From Deltaproteobacteria bacterium (GTDB taxonomy: Bacteria; Desulfobacterota; Syntrophia; Syntrophales; UBA5619): 64,000 nt of DNA. Shown piece after piece: positions 20,177-29,116 of this stretch. Each line of letters starts with the position of its first letter. Within the stretch, counting starts at the first letter, position 1. The DNA lies in contig JAJFTY010000239.1 in assembly GCA_021372695.1 (NCBI GenBank), forward strand, positions 1 to 64,000. The letters are read 5' to 3'. The notes beneath the pieces were generated by a model, which ran no database searches, was not told the DNA's origin, and was given only the letters and a program-made list of their open reading frames with translations. The position numbers and the translations under genes are program-made.

Positions 20177-22108
20177 ATGACGGGCGATCTTTTGGAGAAG
20201 GTCCGGCACGCCCCCCGCCAGCCCGGCGTCTACCTGATGAGGGACGAGGCGGGTGAGATCCTCTACGTCGGAAAGGCGCGGGATCTGAAGGCCCGGATCA
20301 GGGCCTACTTCGCCCGCACCGATTCGCGGGCGATGATCCCCTTTCTCGTTTCCAGGGTCCGCGATCTGGAGTTCATCATCACGGAGACGGAGAAGGAGGC
20401 GCTGATCCTTGAGAACAACCTGATCAAGGAGCACCACCCCCGGTATAACGTCGATTTCAGGGACGACAAGTCCTATTACAACATCCGGATCGATCCTGCC
20501 GAGCTTTTCCCACGCTTTCATCTCGTGCGCCGTCCCAAAAAGGACGGCGCACGCTATTTTGGCCCTTATCCCTCGAGCGCTGCCGCTAAAGAGACCCTCC
20601 GCTTTCTCCAGACGATCCTCCCCCTCCGGAGTTGCCGGGACCGGGAGCTCCGGGGACGGAGGCGACCCTGCCTCGAACACGAGATCGGACGGTGCTCGGC
20701 CCCCTGCGTGGGCCGGATCGATCCCGGGGAATACAGCCATCTCGTGGATGATGCCATCGCCTTTCTCGAAGGCCGGGAAAGGGCGCTGATCGGCGACCTG
20801 CGCCTCCGGATGAACCGGGCCGCGGACGAGCTCCGCTTCGAGGAGGCGGGCTGCCTGCGCGACAGGATCGCGGCCATCGAAGAGACCCTCGAACGGCAGC
20901 GGATTGTCTCGCTGACGGGCCGGGACCGGGACGTCTTCGGTCTCTGCCGGGAGGGGGATCTGACGCAGATCGTGCTCCTCTTCGTCCGCGGCGGCCGGAT
21001 GATCGGCCAGAAGATCTTCCCCCTGATCCGGCTCCGGGCGGAGACCGGCGAACTCCTCTCCAGCCTGCTGATGAGGTATTACGACGCAGCCGCGGAGATT
21101 CCTGGGGAGGTGGTCGTTCCCGTGGCGCTGGAAGACGGCGCCGTTCTCGCCGAATGGCTCGCCGAGAAGCGGGGTAGGGGGGTGGACATCGTCACGCCCA
21201 AACGGGGGGAGACGCTGGCCGTCCTCAGGATCGCGGGGCGCAATGCCGAGAACATCCTGCGCACCGCGAGGCTGGCCGCCGAGCGTCCGGAGGAGGCGCT
21301 CCGGCTCCTTCAGGAGAAACTCGGTCTCCGCAATCCCCCCCGACGGGTCGAGTGCTTCGACATCTCCAATATCGGGGGCCTTCATGCGGTCGGTTCCCTC
21401 GTCGCCTTTGCGGCCGGCGTTCCCGCCAAGGCGGGTTACCGCCGTTTCCGCATCCGGACGGTTCCCGGCGCCGACGACTATGCGATGATGTACGAGGTCC
21501 TGAAGCGGCGCTACGAGAAGCGGGAGAACCTCCCCGATCTGATCATGGTGGACGGCGGCAAGGGCCAGCTCGGCGTTGCCACGGCCCTGCTCAAGGATCT
21601 CTCCATCGAAGGGGTGGACGTGATCGGCCTGGCCAAGGAGCGGGACGAGGTCGGGGAGAGCGCGGCGGTCAGGATGCGGCCACGGCTCGGGGTGCCCGCC
21701 GCAGAGGGCGGGAAAAAGCCGGAAACGCCCGGCAAAGGGGAGGACCGCGTCTATCTCCCCGGCCGGAAGGACCCCGTCTACCTCTCACGCTGGCCCGCGG
21801 CGCTTTTCCTGCTCCAGCGGATCCGCGATGAGGCGCACCGCTTCGCCGTCACCTATCACCGGAAGGTGAGGGAAAAGGCGGAGCTGCAATCGCTCCTGGA
21901 CCGGATCGACGGGATCGGCCCCAGCCGGCGGAAGGCGCTCCTGCTCTTCTTCGGAGACGTCCGGCGCATCCGGGCGGCATCGATCGCAGAGCTGCGGCAG
22001 GTCGAGGGGATCGGCGAGGAGACCGCGGCCCGCATCCATGCATTTCTCGGCGGGCCGGAGACGGCACCGACCGCCGGCGAAACCGGCAAATCGCCGGAAA
22101 GTCCTTGA
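20177..22108 (+). CDS. uvrC: UvrABC system protein C (dual-incision nuclease)
   Basis: The 643-residue protein has, in order, the GIY-YIG nuclease (GVYLMRDEAGEILYVGKARDLKAR), a Cys-containing segment (RPCLEHEIGRCSAPC), a UVR domain (ADELRFEEAGCLRDRIAAI), the RNase-H-like domain (ECFDISNIGGLHAVGSLVAF, DLIMVDGGKGQL, RDEAHRFAVTYHR) and two C-terminal HhH motifs. It makes both incisions in nucleotide excision repair. About 30 extra residues rich in Pro/Gly/Lys (near 510-540) interrupt the RNase-H domain before VYLPGRKDPV. The ATG at 20177 is preferred over an upstream in-frame ATG that overlaps the S1 gene. Confidence 0.95.
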   Translation: MTGDLLEKVRHAPRQPGVYLMRDEAGEILYVGKARDLKARIRAYFARTDSRAMIPFLVSRVRDLEFIITETEKEALILENNLIKEHHPRYNVDFRDDKSYYNIRIDPAELFPRFHLVRRPKKDGARYFGPYPSSAAAKETLRFLQTILPLRSCRDRELRGRRRPCLEHEIGRCSAPCVGRIDPGEYSHLVDDAIAFLEGRERALIGDLRLRMNRAADELRFEEAGCLRDRIAAIEETLERQRIVSLTGRDRDVFGLCREGDLTQIVLLFVRGGRMIGQKIFPLIRLRAETGELLSSLLMRYYDAAAEIPGEVVVPVALEDGAVLAEWLAEKRGRGVDIVTPKRGETLAVLRIAGRNAENILRTARLAAERPEEALRLLQEKLGLRNPPRRVECFDISNIGGLHAVGSLVAFAAGVPAKAGYRRFRIRTVPGADDYAMMYEVLKRRYEKRENLPDLIMVDGGKGQLGVATALLKDLSIEGVDVIGLAKERDEVGESAAVRMRPRLGVPAAEGGKKPETPGKGEDRVYLPGRKDPVYLSRWPAALFLLQRIRDEAHRFAVTYHRKVREKAELQSLLDRIDGIGPSRRKALLLFFGDVRRIRAASIAELRQVEGIGEETAARIHAFLGGPETAPTAGETGKSPESP

Positions 22109-22141
22109 CTTGCCGCGGAAACCGTATTAGGGTCCGCGCTC

Positions 22142-22230
22142 CTGGAGGGGAGTAGCTGTCCGGGCAGGGTCAACATGCTGGCGAAAGCCTGGCCCTGCCG
22201 TTGGCCTAAGCCGATCAGCGAGACTTTCAG
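22142..22230 (+). promoter_or_regulatory. yybP-ykoY manganese riboswitch (UPF0016 leader)
   Basis: The RNA shows AGGGGAGTAGC (22146-22156), an inner helix GGCAGGG / CCCTGCC capped by TCAACATGCTGGCGAAAGCC, and AGCGAGACTTTCAG at the 3' end. P1 is CTGGAGG (22142-22148) or one base offset, with CTTTCAG (22224-22230). These are the conserved elements of the Mn2+-binding yybP-ykoY class. The P1 3' strand is also the 5' arm of the terminator that follows, so metal binding should permit read-through. A TTGACT/TATTAG pair at 22105-22130 may be the promoter, but its 14-base spacing is short. Confidence 0.9.
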
Positions 22231-22265
22231 TGTGACGTGCGTCATGCTGAAGTTTCGCTTTTTTG
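22217..22265 (+). terminator. riboswitch-controlled terminator upstream of UPF0016 gene
   Basis: AGCGAGACTTTCAG (22217-22230) pairs with CTGAAGTTTCGCT (22246-22258) with one bulged base, followed by a T run to 22264. Its 5' arm is the 3' strand of the riboswitch P1 helix, making the two structures mutually exclusive. Confidence 0.85.
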
Positions 22266-22285
22266 TGGTAAGAGATCAATCCTGT

Positions 22286-22975
22286 ATGAAAATATTCATG
22301 GCTTCTTTCCTGTTCGTCGTCCTGGCCGAGATGGGAGACAAGACGCAGCTCCTGGCCATGGCCTTTGCGACCCGGTTCCCGGCGAAGACGGTTCTGGCGG
22401 GCGTCCTGGTTGCCACCCTGGTCAACCACCTGCTTGCGGTCGTCGTGGGAAGCTGGCTGACCAACCTGGTTCCTCTCGCCGCCATCCAGATCGCTGCCTC
22501 CGCCTCCTTCATCCTCTTCGGCCTCTGGACCCTCCGGGGCGATCAGCTCGAAGGTGAGGACAGGAAATATAAGTTCAACCCCTTCTGGACGGTCGCGGTC
22601 GCCTTCTTCTTCGCCGAGATGGGGGACAAGACGCAGCTTGCGACGGTGGCCCTCGCCGCGAAGTACCAGGCGATTCTCCCGATCTGGATGGGAACGACGA
22701 CGGCAATGCTGGTGGCCGACGCCTTCGGAATCATCGTCGGCGTCGTCCTCGGAAAGAGGATACCGGAGCGGTCCGTGAAGTGGTTCGCGGCGGTGATCTT
22801 CATCCTCTTCGGGATCGCCGGCCTCTATGAATCCCTGCCGGCACGGCTCCTGACACCGTACAGTGCAGCGGCCGGGCTCTTGCTCATCGTGGCCCTGACT
22901 GCTTTTGTGGCGTGGCGCGGCCGCCGGCCGGAGGCAGCCGTCCCGGTCGAGGCGAACGGTGAAAAGACGAAATGA
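22286..22975 (+). CDS. UPF0016/TMEM165 (GDT1/MneA) family manganese exporter
   Basis: The 229-residue membrane protein has six or seven hydrophobic helices and two copies of the family motif E-x-G-D-K-T-Q (AEMGDKTQLLAMA near residue 15 and AEMGDKTQLATVA near 112), one in each half of an inverted-repeat fold. Bacterial members such as MneA export Mn2+. A manganese riboswitch directly upstream fits that role. The start is set at 22286 because an upstream in-frame ATG at 22175 lies inside the aptamer. The ribosome site is weak (AAGAGAT). The ogt-like gene starts 22 bases downstream. Confidence 0.9.
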   Translation: MKIFMASFLFVVLAEMGDKTQLLAMAFATRFPAKTVLAGVLVATLVNHLLAVVVGSWLTNLVPLAAIQIAASASFILFGLWTLRGDQLEGEDRKYKFNPFWTVAVAFFFAEMGDKTQLATVALAAKYQAILPIWMGTTTAMLVADAFGIIVGVVLGKRIPERSVKWFAAVIFILFGIAGLYESLPARLLTPYSAAAGLLLIVALTAFVAWRGRRPEAAVPVEANGEKTK

Positions 22976-22997
22976 ACCTGTGACGGGAGGTGCGTTC

Positions 22998-23564
22998 ATG
23001 AAGACAGATGTCTGGGTGTATGAGATCGTTCCTGCGTTCATCGGCGACGTCGGCGTCGTTCGGAGCGCTGCGGTCAGCGGTTCCCGGATCCGGCGGATCC
23101 TCCTCCCGGAAGAGGGCATTTCGATGGCCGAGCGGATCGGGCAAGAGTTTCCCGGCGCCCGGCAGGCGGCCGCAAAAGGGACGACGGTCCGGCGGTTGGA
23201 AGCTTTTCTGGGCGGGAAGGATGTTGACTTCTCCGCCGCCGACCTCGACCTGGACGGGATCGAAGGTTTCATCCGGCGCACGCTGACAGCGTGCCGCCAG
23301 ATCCCGCGGGGCCGGGTCGTCACCTACGGCGGTCTTGCAGCGGCGCTGGGTGCGCCCCGCGCCGCCAGGGCCGTGGGGAACGCTATGGCCTCGAACCCCT
23401 TTGCGCTCATCATCCCCTGCCATCGCGTGGTCCGGAGTGGGGGCCACCTCGGCGGTTTCGGCGGTGGCGGCGCGGCGATGAAAAGGCGGCTCCTCGAACG
23501 TGAGGGGGTCGTTTTCGATGCCCGGGGGCGCGTCCGGCCGGATCACATCCTCGGACAGCCCTGA
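22998..23564 (+). CDS. ogt: methylated-DNA--protein-cysteine methyltransferase
   Basis: The 188-residue protein has the C-terminal DNA-binding and active-site domain of O6-alkylguanine-DNA alkyltransferases: IPRGRVVTYGGLAAALG, AVGNAMASNPFALIIPCHRVV with the PCHRV acceptor Cys near residue 145, then GGFGGGGAAMKRRLLEREG. It directly reverses O6-alkylguanine by transferring the alkyl group to this Cys. The N-terminal half is less conserved. GGGAGG lies 7 bases before the ATG. It may be co-transcribed with the manganese exporter and adds to the local repair cluster. Confidence 0.9.
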   Translation: MKTDVWVYEIVPAFIGDVGVVRSAAVSGSRIRRILLPEEGISMAERIGQEFPGARQAAAKGTTVRRLEAFLGGKDVDFSAADLDLDGIEGFIRRTLTACRQIPRGRVVTYGGLAAALGAPRAARAVGNAMASNPFALIIPCHRVVRSGGHLGGFGGGGAAMKRRLLEREGVVFDARGRVRPDHILGQP

Positions 23565-23646
23565 CCGGTTTGAGGCGGCCCGATCCGGGGCATCAGGGAC
23601 CCTCAATCCGTTTGCAATTGCACCATGAGTGTCTTAAAGTGCCGCC

Positions 23647-25842
23647 ATGACCCCAGAAGACCTTGCGGAAATCCGCGGCCAGATCGAGAGGATCACCTTC
23701 ACCAACGAGGAGAACGGCTTCACCATCGCCCGGGTGAAGGTCTACGGCCGCAAAGAACTGGTCACCGCCGTCGGCCATATCGCCAATCCCATCCCCGGAG
23801 AGATCGTCAACCTGAAGGGGGAGTGGGGCCGCCACCCCAAATTCGGGGAGCAGTTCAAGATCGTCTCCTGCGAATGCGCCGTCCCCGCCACGGTCCACGG
23901 CATCGAGAAGTACCTGGGGTCGGGGCTGATCCGGGGGATCGGCCCGGTCATGGCCAAGCGGATCGTCAAGCGGTTCCGGGAGGAGACCCTCGAAGTCATC
24001 GAGAAATCGATCTCCCGGCTCTCCGAGATCGAGGGGATCGGCCCCAGGCGGATCGACATGATCCGCAAGGCCTGGAGCGAACAGAAGGAGATCCGCTCCC
24101 TGATGATCTTCCTGCAGGAGCACGGCGTCGGTTCCGGCTATGCCTCCCGCATCTACCGGCAGTACGGAGACGAGTCGATCGGCGTCGTCCGGGAGAACCC
24201 CTACCGGCTCGCGACGGATGTCTTCGGGATCGGTTTTATCACCGCCGACAAGATCGCCGAAAAGCTCGGCTTTGCCCGGGATTCGGAACGCCGCGCCGAG
24301 GCCGGAATCCTCTATGTCCTCCATGAGCTGACCGGTGAAGGCCACGTCTACTATCCCTGCGAGCCGCTGCTCGACCGTTGCCGGGAGATCCTCGACATCG
24401 ACCGGGGGATCATCGCACGGGCCATCGGGGTTCTCGCCGAAGGGAAACAGATCATCCTGGAAGAGCTCCCGTGCGATCCCGGCGCCCCGGGTGAAAGGCG
24501 CAAGGTGGTCTACCTGGCCGGCTATTTCCTGGCGGAGAAGCTCCTTGCCCACCACCTCCGGGTGCTGATCGAAAGCCCCAGGGCCGTCAAGAAGATCGAC
24601 GCGGACAAAGCCATCCCCTGGATCCAGGAGAAGCTGGCCATCGCGCTCGCGGAAAAGCAGGTCGAGGCGGTCCGGGCCGTGGCCGACCACAAGGTGATGG
24701 TCGTGACCGGAGGACCGGGGACGGGGAAGACGACGATCATCAACGCGATGATCAGGATTTTCGCGGGGCTGCGGACGAAGATCCTGCTGGCCGCGCCGAC
24801 CGGCCGGGCCGCAAAGAGAATGACTGAGGCGACCGGCCACGAAGCGAAGACGATCCATCGCCTTCTCGAATACAGTTTCCAGAAGGGCGGATTCCAGAAG
24901 GATGCCGAATCGCCGCTGGACTGCGAGCTGCTGATCGTCGACGAGGCGTCGATGATCGACACCCTGCTGATGCACCACCTGCTCAAGGCCGTGCCAACCC
25001 GGGCGACCCTGGTCCTGGTCGGGGACGTGAACCAGCTTCCCTCCGTCGGGGCGGGGAATGTTCTGAGGGAGATCATCGCCTCGCAAGCCGTCCCGGTGAT
25101 CGAGCTCAACGAGATCTTCCGCCAGGCGCGGGAGAGCTCGATCATCGTCAATGCCCACCGAATCAACCAGGGGGAGATGCCCAATCTCCGGAGTTCGCAG
25201 GAGAAACTGGACGATTTCTACTTCATCGAACAGGAGGACCCCCAGCGGGTGCTGGAGCTGATCATCACGCTGGTCCGGGACAGGATCCCGAAGCGCTTCG
25301 GTTTCGATCCCCTCGACGAGATCCAGGTCCTCACGCCGATGCACCGGGGGATCGTCGGGGGGGAGAACCTCAACATCGAACTCCAGAAGGCGCTCAACCC
25401 GGGCGACCAGGGCGTGAGCCGGATGGGGAGGTGCTATCGGATCGGCGACAAGGTGATGCAGATCGCGAACAATTACGACAAGGAGATTTACAACGGCGAC
25501 ATCGGCCGGATCGTCGATATCGATCCGGAAGGGCAGGAGGTGCTCGTCTCCATCGACGGCCGGGAAATCCCCTACGACTTCTCAGAGCTGGACGAACTCG
25601 TCCACGCCTTCGCGGTCTCGATCCACAAGTCCCAGGGTTCGGAATACCCGGCCGTGGTGATTCCGATCCTGACCCAGCACTACATCCTCCTCCAGCGCAA
25701 CCTCCTCTACACCGGCGTCACCCGGGGGAAGAAGCTCGTCGTCATCGTCGGGACGAAAAAGGCGATGGCGATCGCGATCCGGAACAACAAGACCCAGGAG
25801 CGTTACACGCTCCTGGGCGAGCGGCTGAAGGCTTTCTCTTGA
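23647..25842 (+). CDS. recD2: RecD2-type SF1B DNA helicase
   Basis: The 731-residue protein starts with an OB-like N-terminal domain (RITFTNEENGFTIARVKV) and HhH repeats (GSGLIRGIGPVMAKRIV, LSEIEGIGPRR), characteristic of RecD2 and absent from RecBCD-type RecD. The helicase core has Walker A TGGPGTGKTT (near residue 357), LIVDEASMID, GDVNQLPSVGAGN, and the C-terminal motifs FAVSIHKSQGSEYPAVV and LLYTGVTRGKKLVV. RecD2 unwinds DNA 5'-3' and works in repair without RecBC. The gene begins 82 bases after the methyltransferase. Confidence 0.94.
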   Translation: MTPEDLAEIRGQIERITFTNEENGFTIARVKVYGRKELVTAVGHIANPIPGEIVNLKGEWGRHPKFGEQFKIVSCECAVPATVHGIEKYLGSGLIRGIGPVMAKRIVKRFREETLEVIEKSISRLSEIEGIGPRRIDMIRKAWSEQKEIRSLMIFLQEHGVGSGYASRIYRQYGDESIGVVRENPYRLATDVFGIGFITADKIAEKLGFARDSERRAEAGILYVLHELTGEGHVYYPCEPLLDRCREILDIDRGIIARAIGVLAEGKQIILEELPCDPGAPGERRKVVYLAGYFLAEKLLAHHLRVLIESPRAVKKIDADKAIPWIQEKLAIALAEKQVEAVRAVADHKVMVVTGGPGTGKTTIINAMIRIFAGLRTKILLAAPTGRAAKRMTEATGHEAKTIHRLLEYSFQKGGFQKDAESPLDCELLIVDEASMIDTLLMHHLLKAVPTRATLVLVGDVNQLPSVGAGNVLREIIASQAVPVIELNEIFRQARESSIIVNAHRINQGEMPNLRSSQEKLDDFYFIEQEDPQRVLELIITLVRDRIPKRFGFDPLDEIQVLTPMHRGIVGGENLNIELQKALNPGDQGVSRMGRCYRIGDKVMQIANNYDKEIYNGDIGRIVDIDPEGQEVLVSIDGREIPYDFSELDELVHAFAVSIHKSQGSEYPAVVIPILTQHYILLQRNLLYTGVTRGKKLVVIVGTKKAMAIAIRNNKTQERYTLLGERLKAFS

Positions 25843-25865
25843 GCGGGGACGACCGGAGATAATCC

Positions 25866-25894
25866 TTGACAGATGTTCGATGCCACCCCATGCT
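25866..25894 (+). promoter_or_regulatory. promoter for the dockerin/Ig-like protein
   Basis: TTGACA (25866-25871) is followed after 17 bases by CATGCT (25889-25894), about 100 bases upstream of the start codon at 25996. Confidence 0.5.
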
Positions 25895-25995
25895 TTCCCC
25901 GTCAAGAGCTGCCTCTCATCAACACGGCAAACCGCGGCAGGCGATGGCGCCACATTCATTCCCTGATACGCGGTCTAATTCGGACGGGGGGATCG

Positions 25996-27273
25996 ATGAA
26001 AGGGCTGGCCAAACCGCTGCTCCCTCTTTTCCTGCTGTTTGCCTTCTCCGGCCCGGTGCCGGCCGGCCCCACCTCTGTGACCCAGCGCGCTTCAGTCGGA
26101 GCAAATGATCTTGCAGACCGGGGCACCCCCGGCATCGCCGACACGATAGCTCCCAGCAACCCAAGCATCCCGGACGGGGCGACGGCTGTGTCCATCCGTC
26201 CGCCGTTCGCCTGGCAGGCGGTGACCGGGGCGATCGCCTACGATCTGTACCTTTGGAAAGGCGGGGAATCGAAGCCGGCAACGCCAACCGGGAAGGATAT
26301 GCCCGGCGCCTCGATGACCCTCGCAGCTCCTCTCGACCCCTTGACGCTCTATCACTGGCAGGTCGCTGCCCGGAAAGCTTCCGGAATGGCGGCAGGCCCG
26401 GAATGGAGCTTTACCACGGGTTATATCCTGGCCGGAGATGTGAATGACGACAAGGCCGTCGATCTGCGGGACGGCATTCTGGTGCTGCGGACGGTCAGCG
26501 GACTGAATCCGGCCGGCATCCGGCCGGGTTACCCCCCCTGCGGCGCCGACGCGAACGGCGACGGAACGGTCGGTTTGGCCGATGCGGTCTACATCCTGCA
26601 GACCTGCGCCCAGTCGAGAGCGGACACGGTGCCTCCCAGGGTCAGTTCCACGGAACCTGCCGACAACGCAATGGGCGTGGAAGTCGATCGCACGATTACC
26701 GCAGTATTCTCCGAAGAGATGGATTCATCGACCTTGACCGCCTCCACCTTCACCTTGAATCAGGGGGAGACATACATTGCGGGAACGGTCAGCTACAATG
26801 CCGTTTCGCGGACCGCTGCCTTTACGCCTGGCGCGCCGCTCTTGGCTGCCCGTGCCTACACCGCCACGATCAGCACCGGCGCCAGGGACCTCGCCGGCAA
26901 TGCACTCGCAGCGAGCCATCTTTTTGGTTTCACCACCGCCGGCCTGTCGGAGGTGGTGAGGACCTCACCCATGAATGGGGATCGTGACGTCTCCGTCGAT
27001 TACCCCTGGATCCAGATCGCGTTCGCGTCGGACATGGACGGCGACAGTCTCATGGAGGCCTTCACGCTGACCGAGGCTGGCGGCGCGCCGGTCGCGGGGA
27101 CCCTGACCTATTGTCCCCCCGGCGAACTGGCGATCCTCCGCTTCGTCCCGGACGCCCCGCTTTCGCCCCTCACCGCCTACACCGGCGTCCTCTCGACGTC
27201 AGCGAAGAGCGCGGGGGGCATCCCGATCGGCTCGCCCTACTCCTTCACCTTCACGACCGGGGAGCGGCCGTAG
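25996..27273 (+). CDS. secreted protein with Fn3-like, dockerin-like and Big_5 Ig-like domains
   Basis: The 425-residue product begins with a clear signal peptide (KPLLPLFLLFAFSGPVPAGP). Residues 50-145 form a Fn3-like module (IRPPFAWQAVTGAIAYDLYLW, LTLYHWQVAARKASG). A two-repeat dockerin-like module sits in the middle (GDVNDDKAVDLRDGILVLR and DANGDGTVGLADAVYILQ). Two Big_5-type Ig domains follow (RVSSTEPADNAMGVEVDRTI, then VVRTSPMNGDRDVSVDYPW), each ending FGFTT/FTFTT. It has no recognisable catalytic domain and is probably an extracellular adhesin, scaffold or binding protein. The same dockerin type ends the proteases near 7 and 10 kb. Confidence 0.82.
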   Translation: MKGLAKPLLPLFLLFAFSGPVPAGPTSVTQRASVGANDLADRGTPGIADTIAPSNPSIPDGATAVSIRPPFAWQAVTGAIAYDLYLWKGGESKPATPTGKDMPGASMTLAAPLDPLTLYHWQVAARKASGMAAGPEWSFTTGYILAGDVNDDKAVDLRDGILVLRTVSGLNPAGIRPGYPPCGADANGDGTVGLADAVYILQTCAQSRADTVPPRVSSTEPADNAMGVEVDRTITAVFSEEMDSSTLTASTFTLNQGETYIAGTVSYNAVSRTAAFTPGAPLLAARAYTATISTGARDLAGNALAASHLFGFTTAGLSEVVRTSPMNGDRDVSVDYPWIQIAFASDMDGDSLMEAFTLTEAGGAPVAGTLTYCPPGELAILRFVPDAPLSPLTAYTGVLSTSAKSAGGIPIGSPYSFTFTTGERP

Positions 27274-27316
27274 CGGAAAGGACATCGGGTTCAGGGAGTC
27301 GACCCCCGCAGAACGA

Positions 27317-27691
27317 TCATCTCGGCAACCAGCCGAGCCCTTTGGCGTGGAGGCTCTGGATGTAGAGCCGGTCGCGGGTCTCGGTTACGGCCGTCGTCTC
27401 CGGGTAGGCGCCGCTCGGATCCTGCCGGTCAGCCACCACGTTCCCTGCTTCGGTGAAGGCGATGACGTGGCCGTAGGCCTTTGGGACCGGCCACAGCGCT
27501 CTCGGGAAGCGGAGCGTGAGCTTGCGCAGGAAAGGCTTGCCGGCCAGCCGCGTGTTCACCGCATGCGGGCCGCTGTATCCGGGAGACACGGGCGCATCCC
27601 AGCGGACCGGCTCGACCGGCACCGGCCAGAGGGTCAGATAGGCGGCCGGGCACAACAGCAGTACACCCATCGCCGCAATCCATTTTTTCAT
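27317..27691 (-). CDS. internally deleted SMP-30/strictosidine-synthase-like lactonase remnant
   Basis: The 124-residue frame carries an N-terminal membrane anchor and the PVPVEPVRWDAPVSPGYSGP stretch typical of the start of this beta-propeller family. It then passes directly at NTRLAG/KPFLRK into the family's C-terminus (AYGHVIAFTEAGNVVADRQD, GAYPETTAVTE, RLYIQSLHAKGLGWLP). About 200 residues that normally form most of the propeller are missing, in frame, near position 27538. With so few blades it should be inactive. Family assignment is from remembered motif layout. It lies 10 bases after the DUF4185 gene and may be co-transcribed. Confidence 0.6.
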   Translation of the reverse strand: MKKWIAAMGVLLLCPAAYLTLWPVPVEPVRWDAPVSPGYSGPHAVNTRLAGKPFLRKLTLRFPRALWPVPKAYGHVIAFTEAGNVVADRQDPSGAYPETTAVTETRDRLYIQSLHAKGLGWLPR

Positions 27692-27701
27692 GATTCCCCC
27701 A

Positions 27702-28880
27702 TCAATAGGGCGCGACGTTCACGACCGGCCGATACAGAAAAAGATGGGTGCGGATGAAATTGACTCTCTCCGCCATCTCTTCCAGGGAGTTGCAGACGTA
27801 AGTCGCGACCAGCTTTCCATCCCGTGCAAACTGGATGTGCTCCTTTCCCGCATAACAGAAATTGCCGCTGTCGTACTTGGGATCCGCCGGGGTCACCTCC
27901 GGTACGGGCGCCAGCAGGACCTTTGCGTCCGACCAGGGGCCCTCCAGCCTCTCGGCGGAGCGATAGAGCAGCCGGTCGCCGCGGTTCTGCGGGGAGAGGT
28001 AGACGGCAATCCACTGTTTCCGGCTTTCATGGTACCGGACGCTCAGCTCCGATACGCCGGCGTCGAGGACGATCGCGGCCTCTGCCGGATCGAATCCCCT
28101 TTGCCAGGTGTGGTCCTTCGCGTAGTACTCCATGGCCCCGGCAGGATCGTGGAGCCGATCGATCGGGACGCGGACCAGGAGGTTGCCCCAGGCTTCCGGA
28201 GCCTCTCTTGTGGGAACGCAAAACGGGTAGAAGTAGACGGCATCGCCGTGGACGACCGAGGTCGCGGCCAGTGCGGCCACCCCGGGAGGCACGGCCGCAG
28301 ACCAGTCGAGATATTCCACGGACCAGCCGTCGGGATCCCGGGAGCGGTAATTCTGAATGACGGCGATCTTGTGGCCGGCGACCCGGAATTTGAATGGACC
28401 GGCCTCGTCAGGCGCCGGCTCGATCACCGCAAGGGGGATGTAGAGCCGGTCATGAACGGTAAACGGATCCTGCGGCCACATCCATTGCCCATCGCCGAAG
28501 GCCGAGATGAACCGGCCGGCGCTCTTCTTCAGGAAGTAATGGATGTCGAATTGCCCCTCGCTGTTGCACGTCGAGATCGCGAGCGTCGTCCCCAGCACGA
28601 CATCCATGCCGACCCGGTCCTGCTTGCCTGCCCGGTCGGAGACGAAGGTGTCGCCGAAGAGCCAGAGCGTTCTTCCATCACCCAGCAGGATGGAGTAAGC
28701 GCCGTCGGCGCCATACCAGCCGTCGCGGTCCGGGAAGTTGGGGAGGCAACCGGCGGTCCTGCCCGATGCCGGATGGCAGCCCGCGAAGAAGAAGGGGAGC
28801 AGACAAAACAGCGCCACGATGGCCCACGACACCCCGAGCCGCCCAGATCGCTTCCGCGAGCGGTGCATGAAGGCGGTCAT
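27702..28880 (-). CDS. DUF4185-type lipoprotein
   Basis: From the ATG at 28880 (AAAGGA 6 bases upstream) the protein has a basic N-terminus, a hydrophobic stretch and an FFFAGC lipobox, so it should be a lipoprotein. The body contains WLFGDTFVSDRAGK, MWPQDPFTVHDRLYIPLAV and YRSAERLEGPWSDAKVLL, the repeating pattern of the DUF4185 / five-bladed-propeller glycosidase-like fold. It may bind or cleave a carbohydrate, but the catalytic residues cannot be assigned. In-frame starts at 28904 and 28994 are also possible. It is divergent from the histidine kinase across a C15 tract. Confidence 0.75.
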   Translation of the reverse strand: MTAFMHRSRKRSGRLGVSWAIVALFCLLPFFFAGCHPASGRTAGCLPNFPDRDGWYGADGAYSILLGDGRTLWLFGDTFVSDRAGKQDRVGMDVVLGTTLAISTCNSEGQFDIHYFLKKSAGRFISAFGDGQWMWPQDPFTVHDRLYIPLAVIEPAPDEAGPFKFRVAGHKIAVIQNYRSRDPDGWSVEYLDWSAAVPPGVAALAATSVVHGDAVYFYPFCVPTREAPEAWGNLLVRVPIDRLHDPAGAMEYYAKDHTWQRGFDPAEAAIVLDAGVSELSVRYHESRKQWIAVYLSPQNRGDRLLYRSAERLEGPWSDAKVLLAPVPEVTPADPKYDSGNFCYAGKEHIQFARDGKLVATYVCNSLEEMAERVNFIRTHLFLYRPVVNVAPY

Positions 28881-29000
28881 CGTCTTCCTTTGGTGGGATT
28901 CCATGTGAACTCCGATTCGGATCCGGGAGCGCACCGCGAGCCGTTTTATCTCGCCAGATGGCCGCAATTTCTCATGTTTTCCGTCATTTGTCAATAATCA

Positions 29001-29015
29001 CCCCCCCCCCCCCCC
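29001..29015. repeat. C15 homopolymer in divergent intergenic region
   Basis: Fifteen consecutive C residues followed by GGGG lie between the DUF4185 lipoprotein (leftward) and the PAS kinase (rightward). A minus-strand TTGACA (28994-28989) begins 6 bases from the tract. Length changes in such tracts are known to cause phase variation elsewhere; the exact count could also be a sequencing artefact. Confidence 0.9.
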
Positions 29016-29116
29016 GGGGAAAAATGGTTGTCGGTTCCCGGGATTTATGGTAGTACATTCCCCACGTTGTCGGTTTGTCGGCATGAAGAACGCCCTTTCA
29101 AAAACGGGAGCATCCG

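Noticed and set aside
22175..22285. Upstream ATG for the UPF0016 gene
   Set aside because: It lies within the manganese aptamer, and the extra residues would be encoded by riboswitch and terminator sequence.
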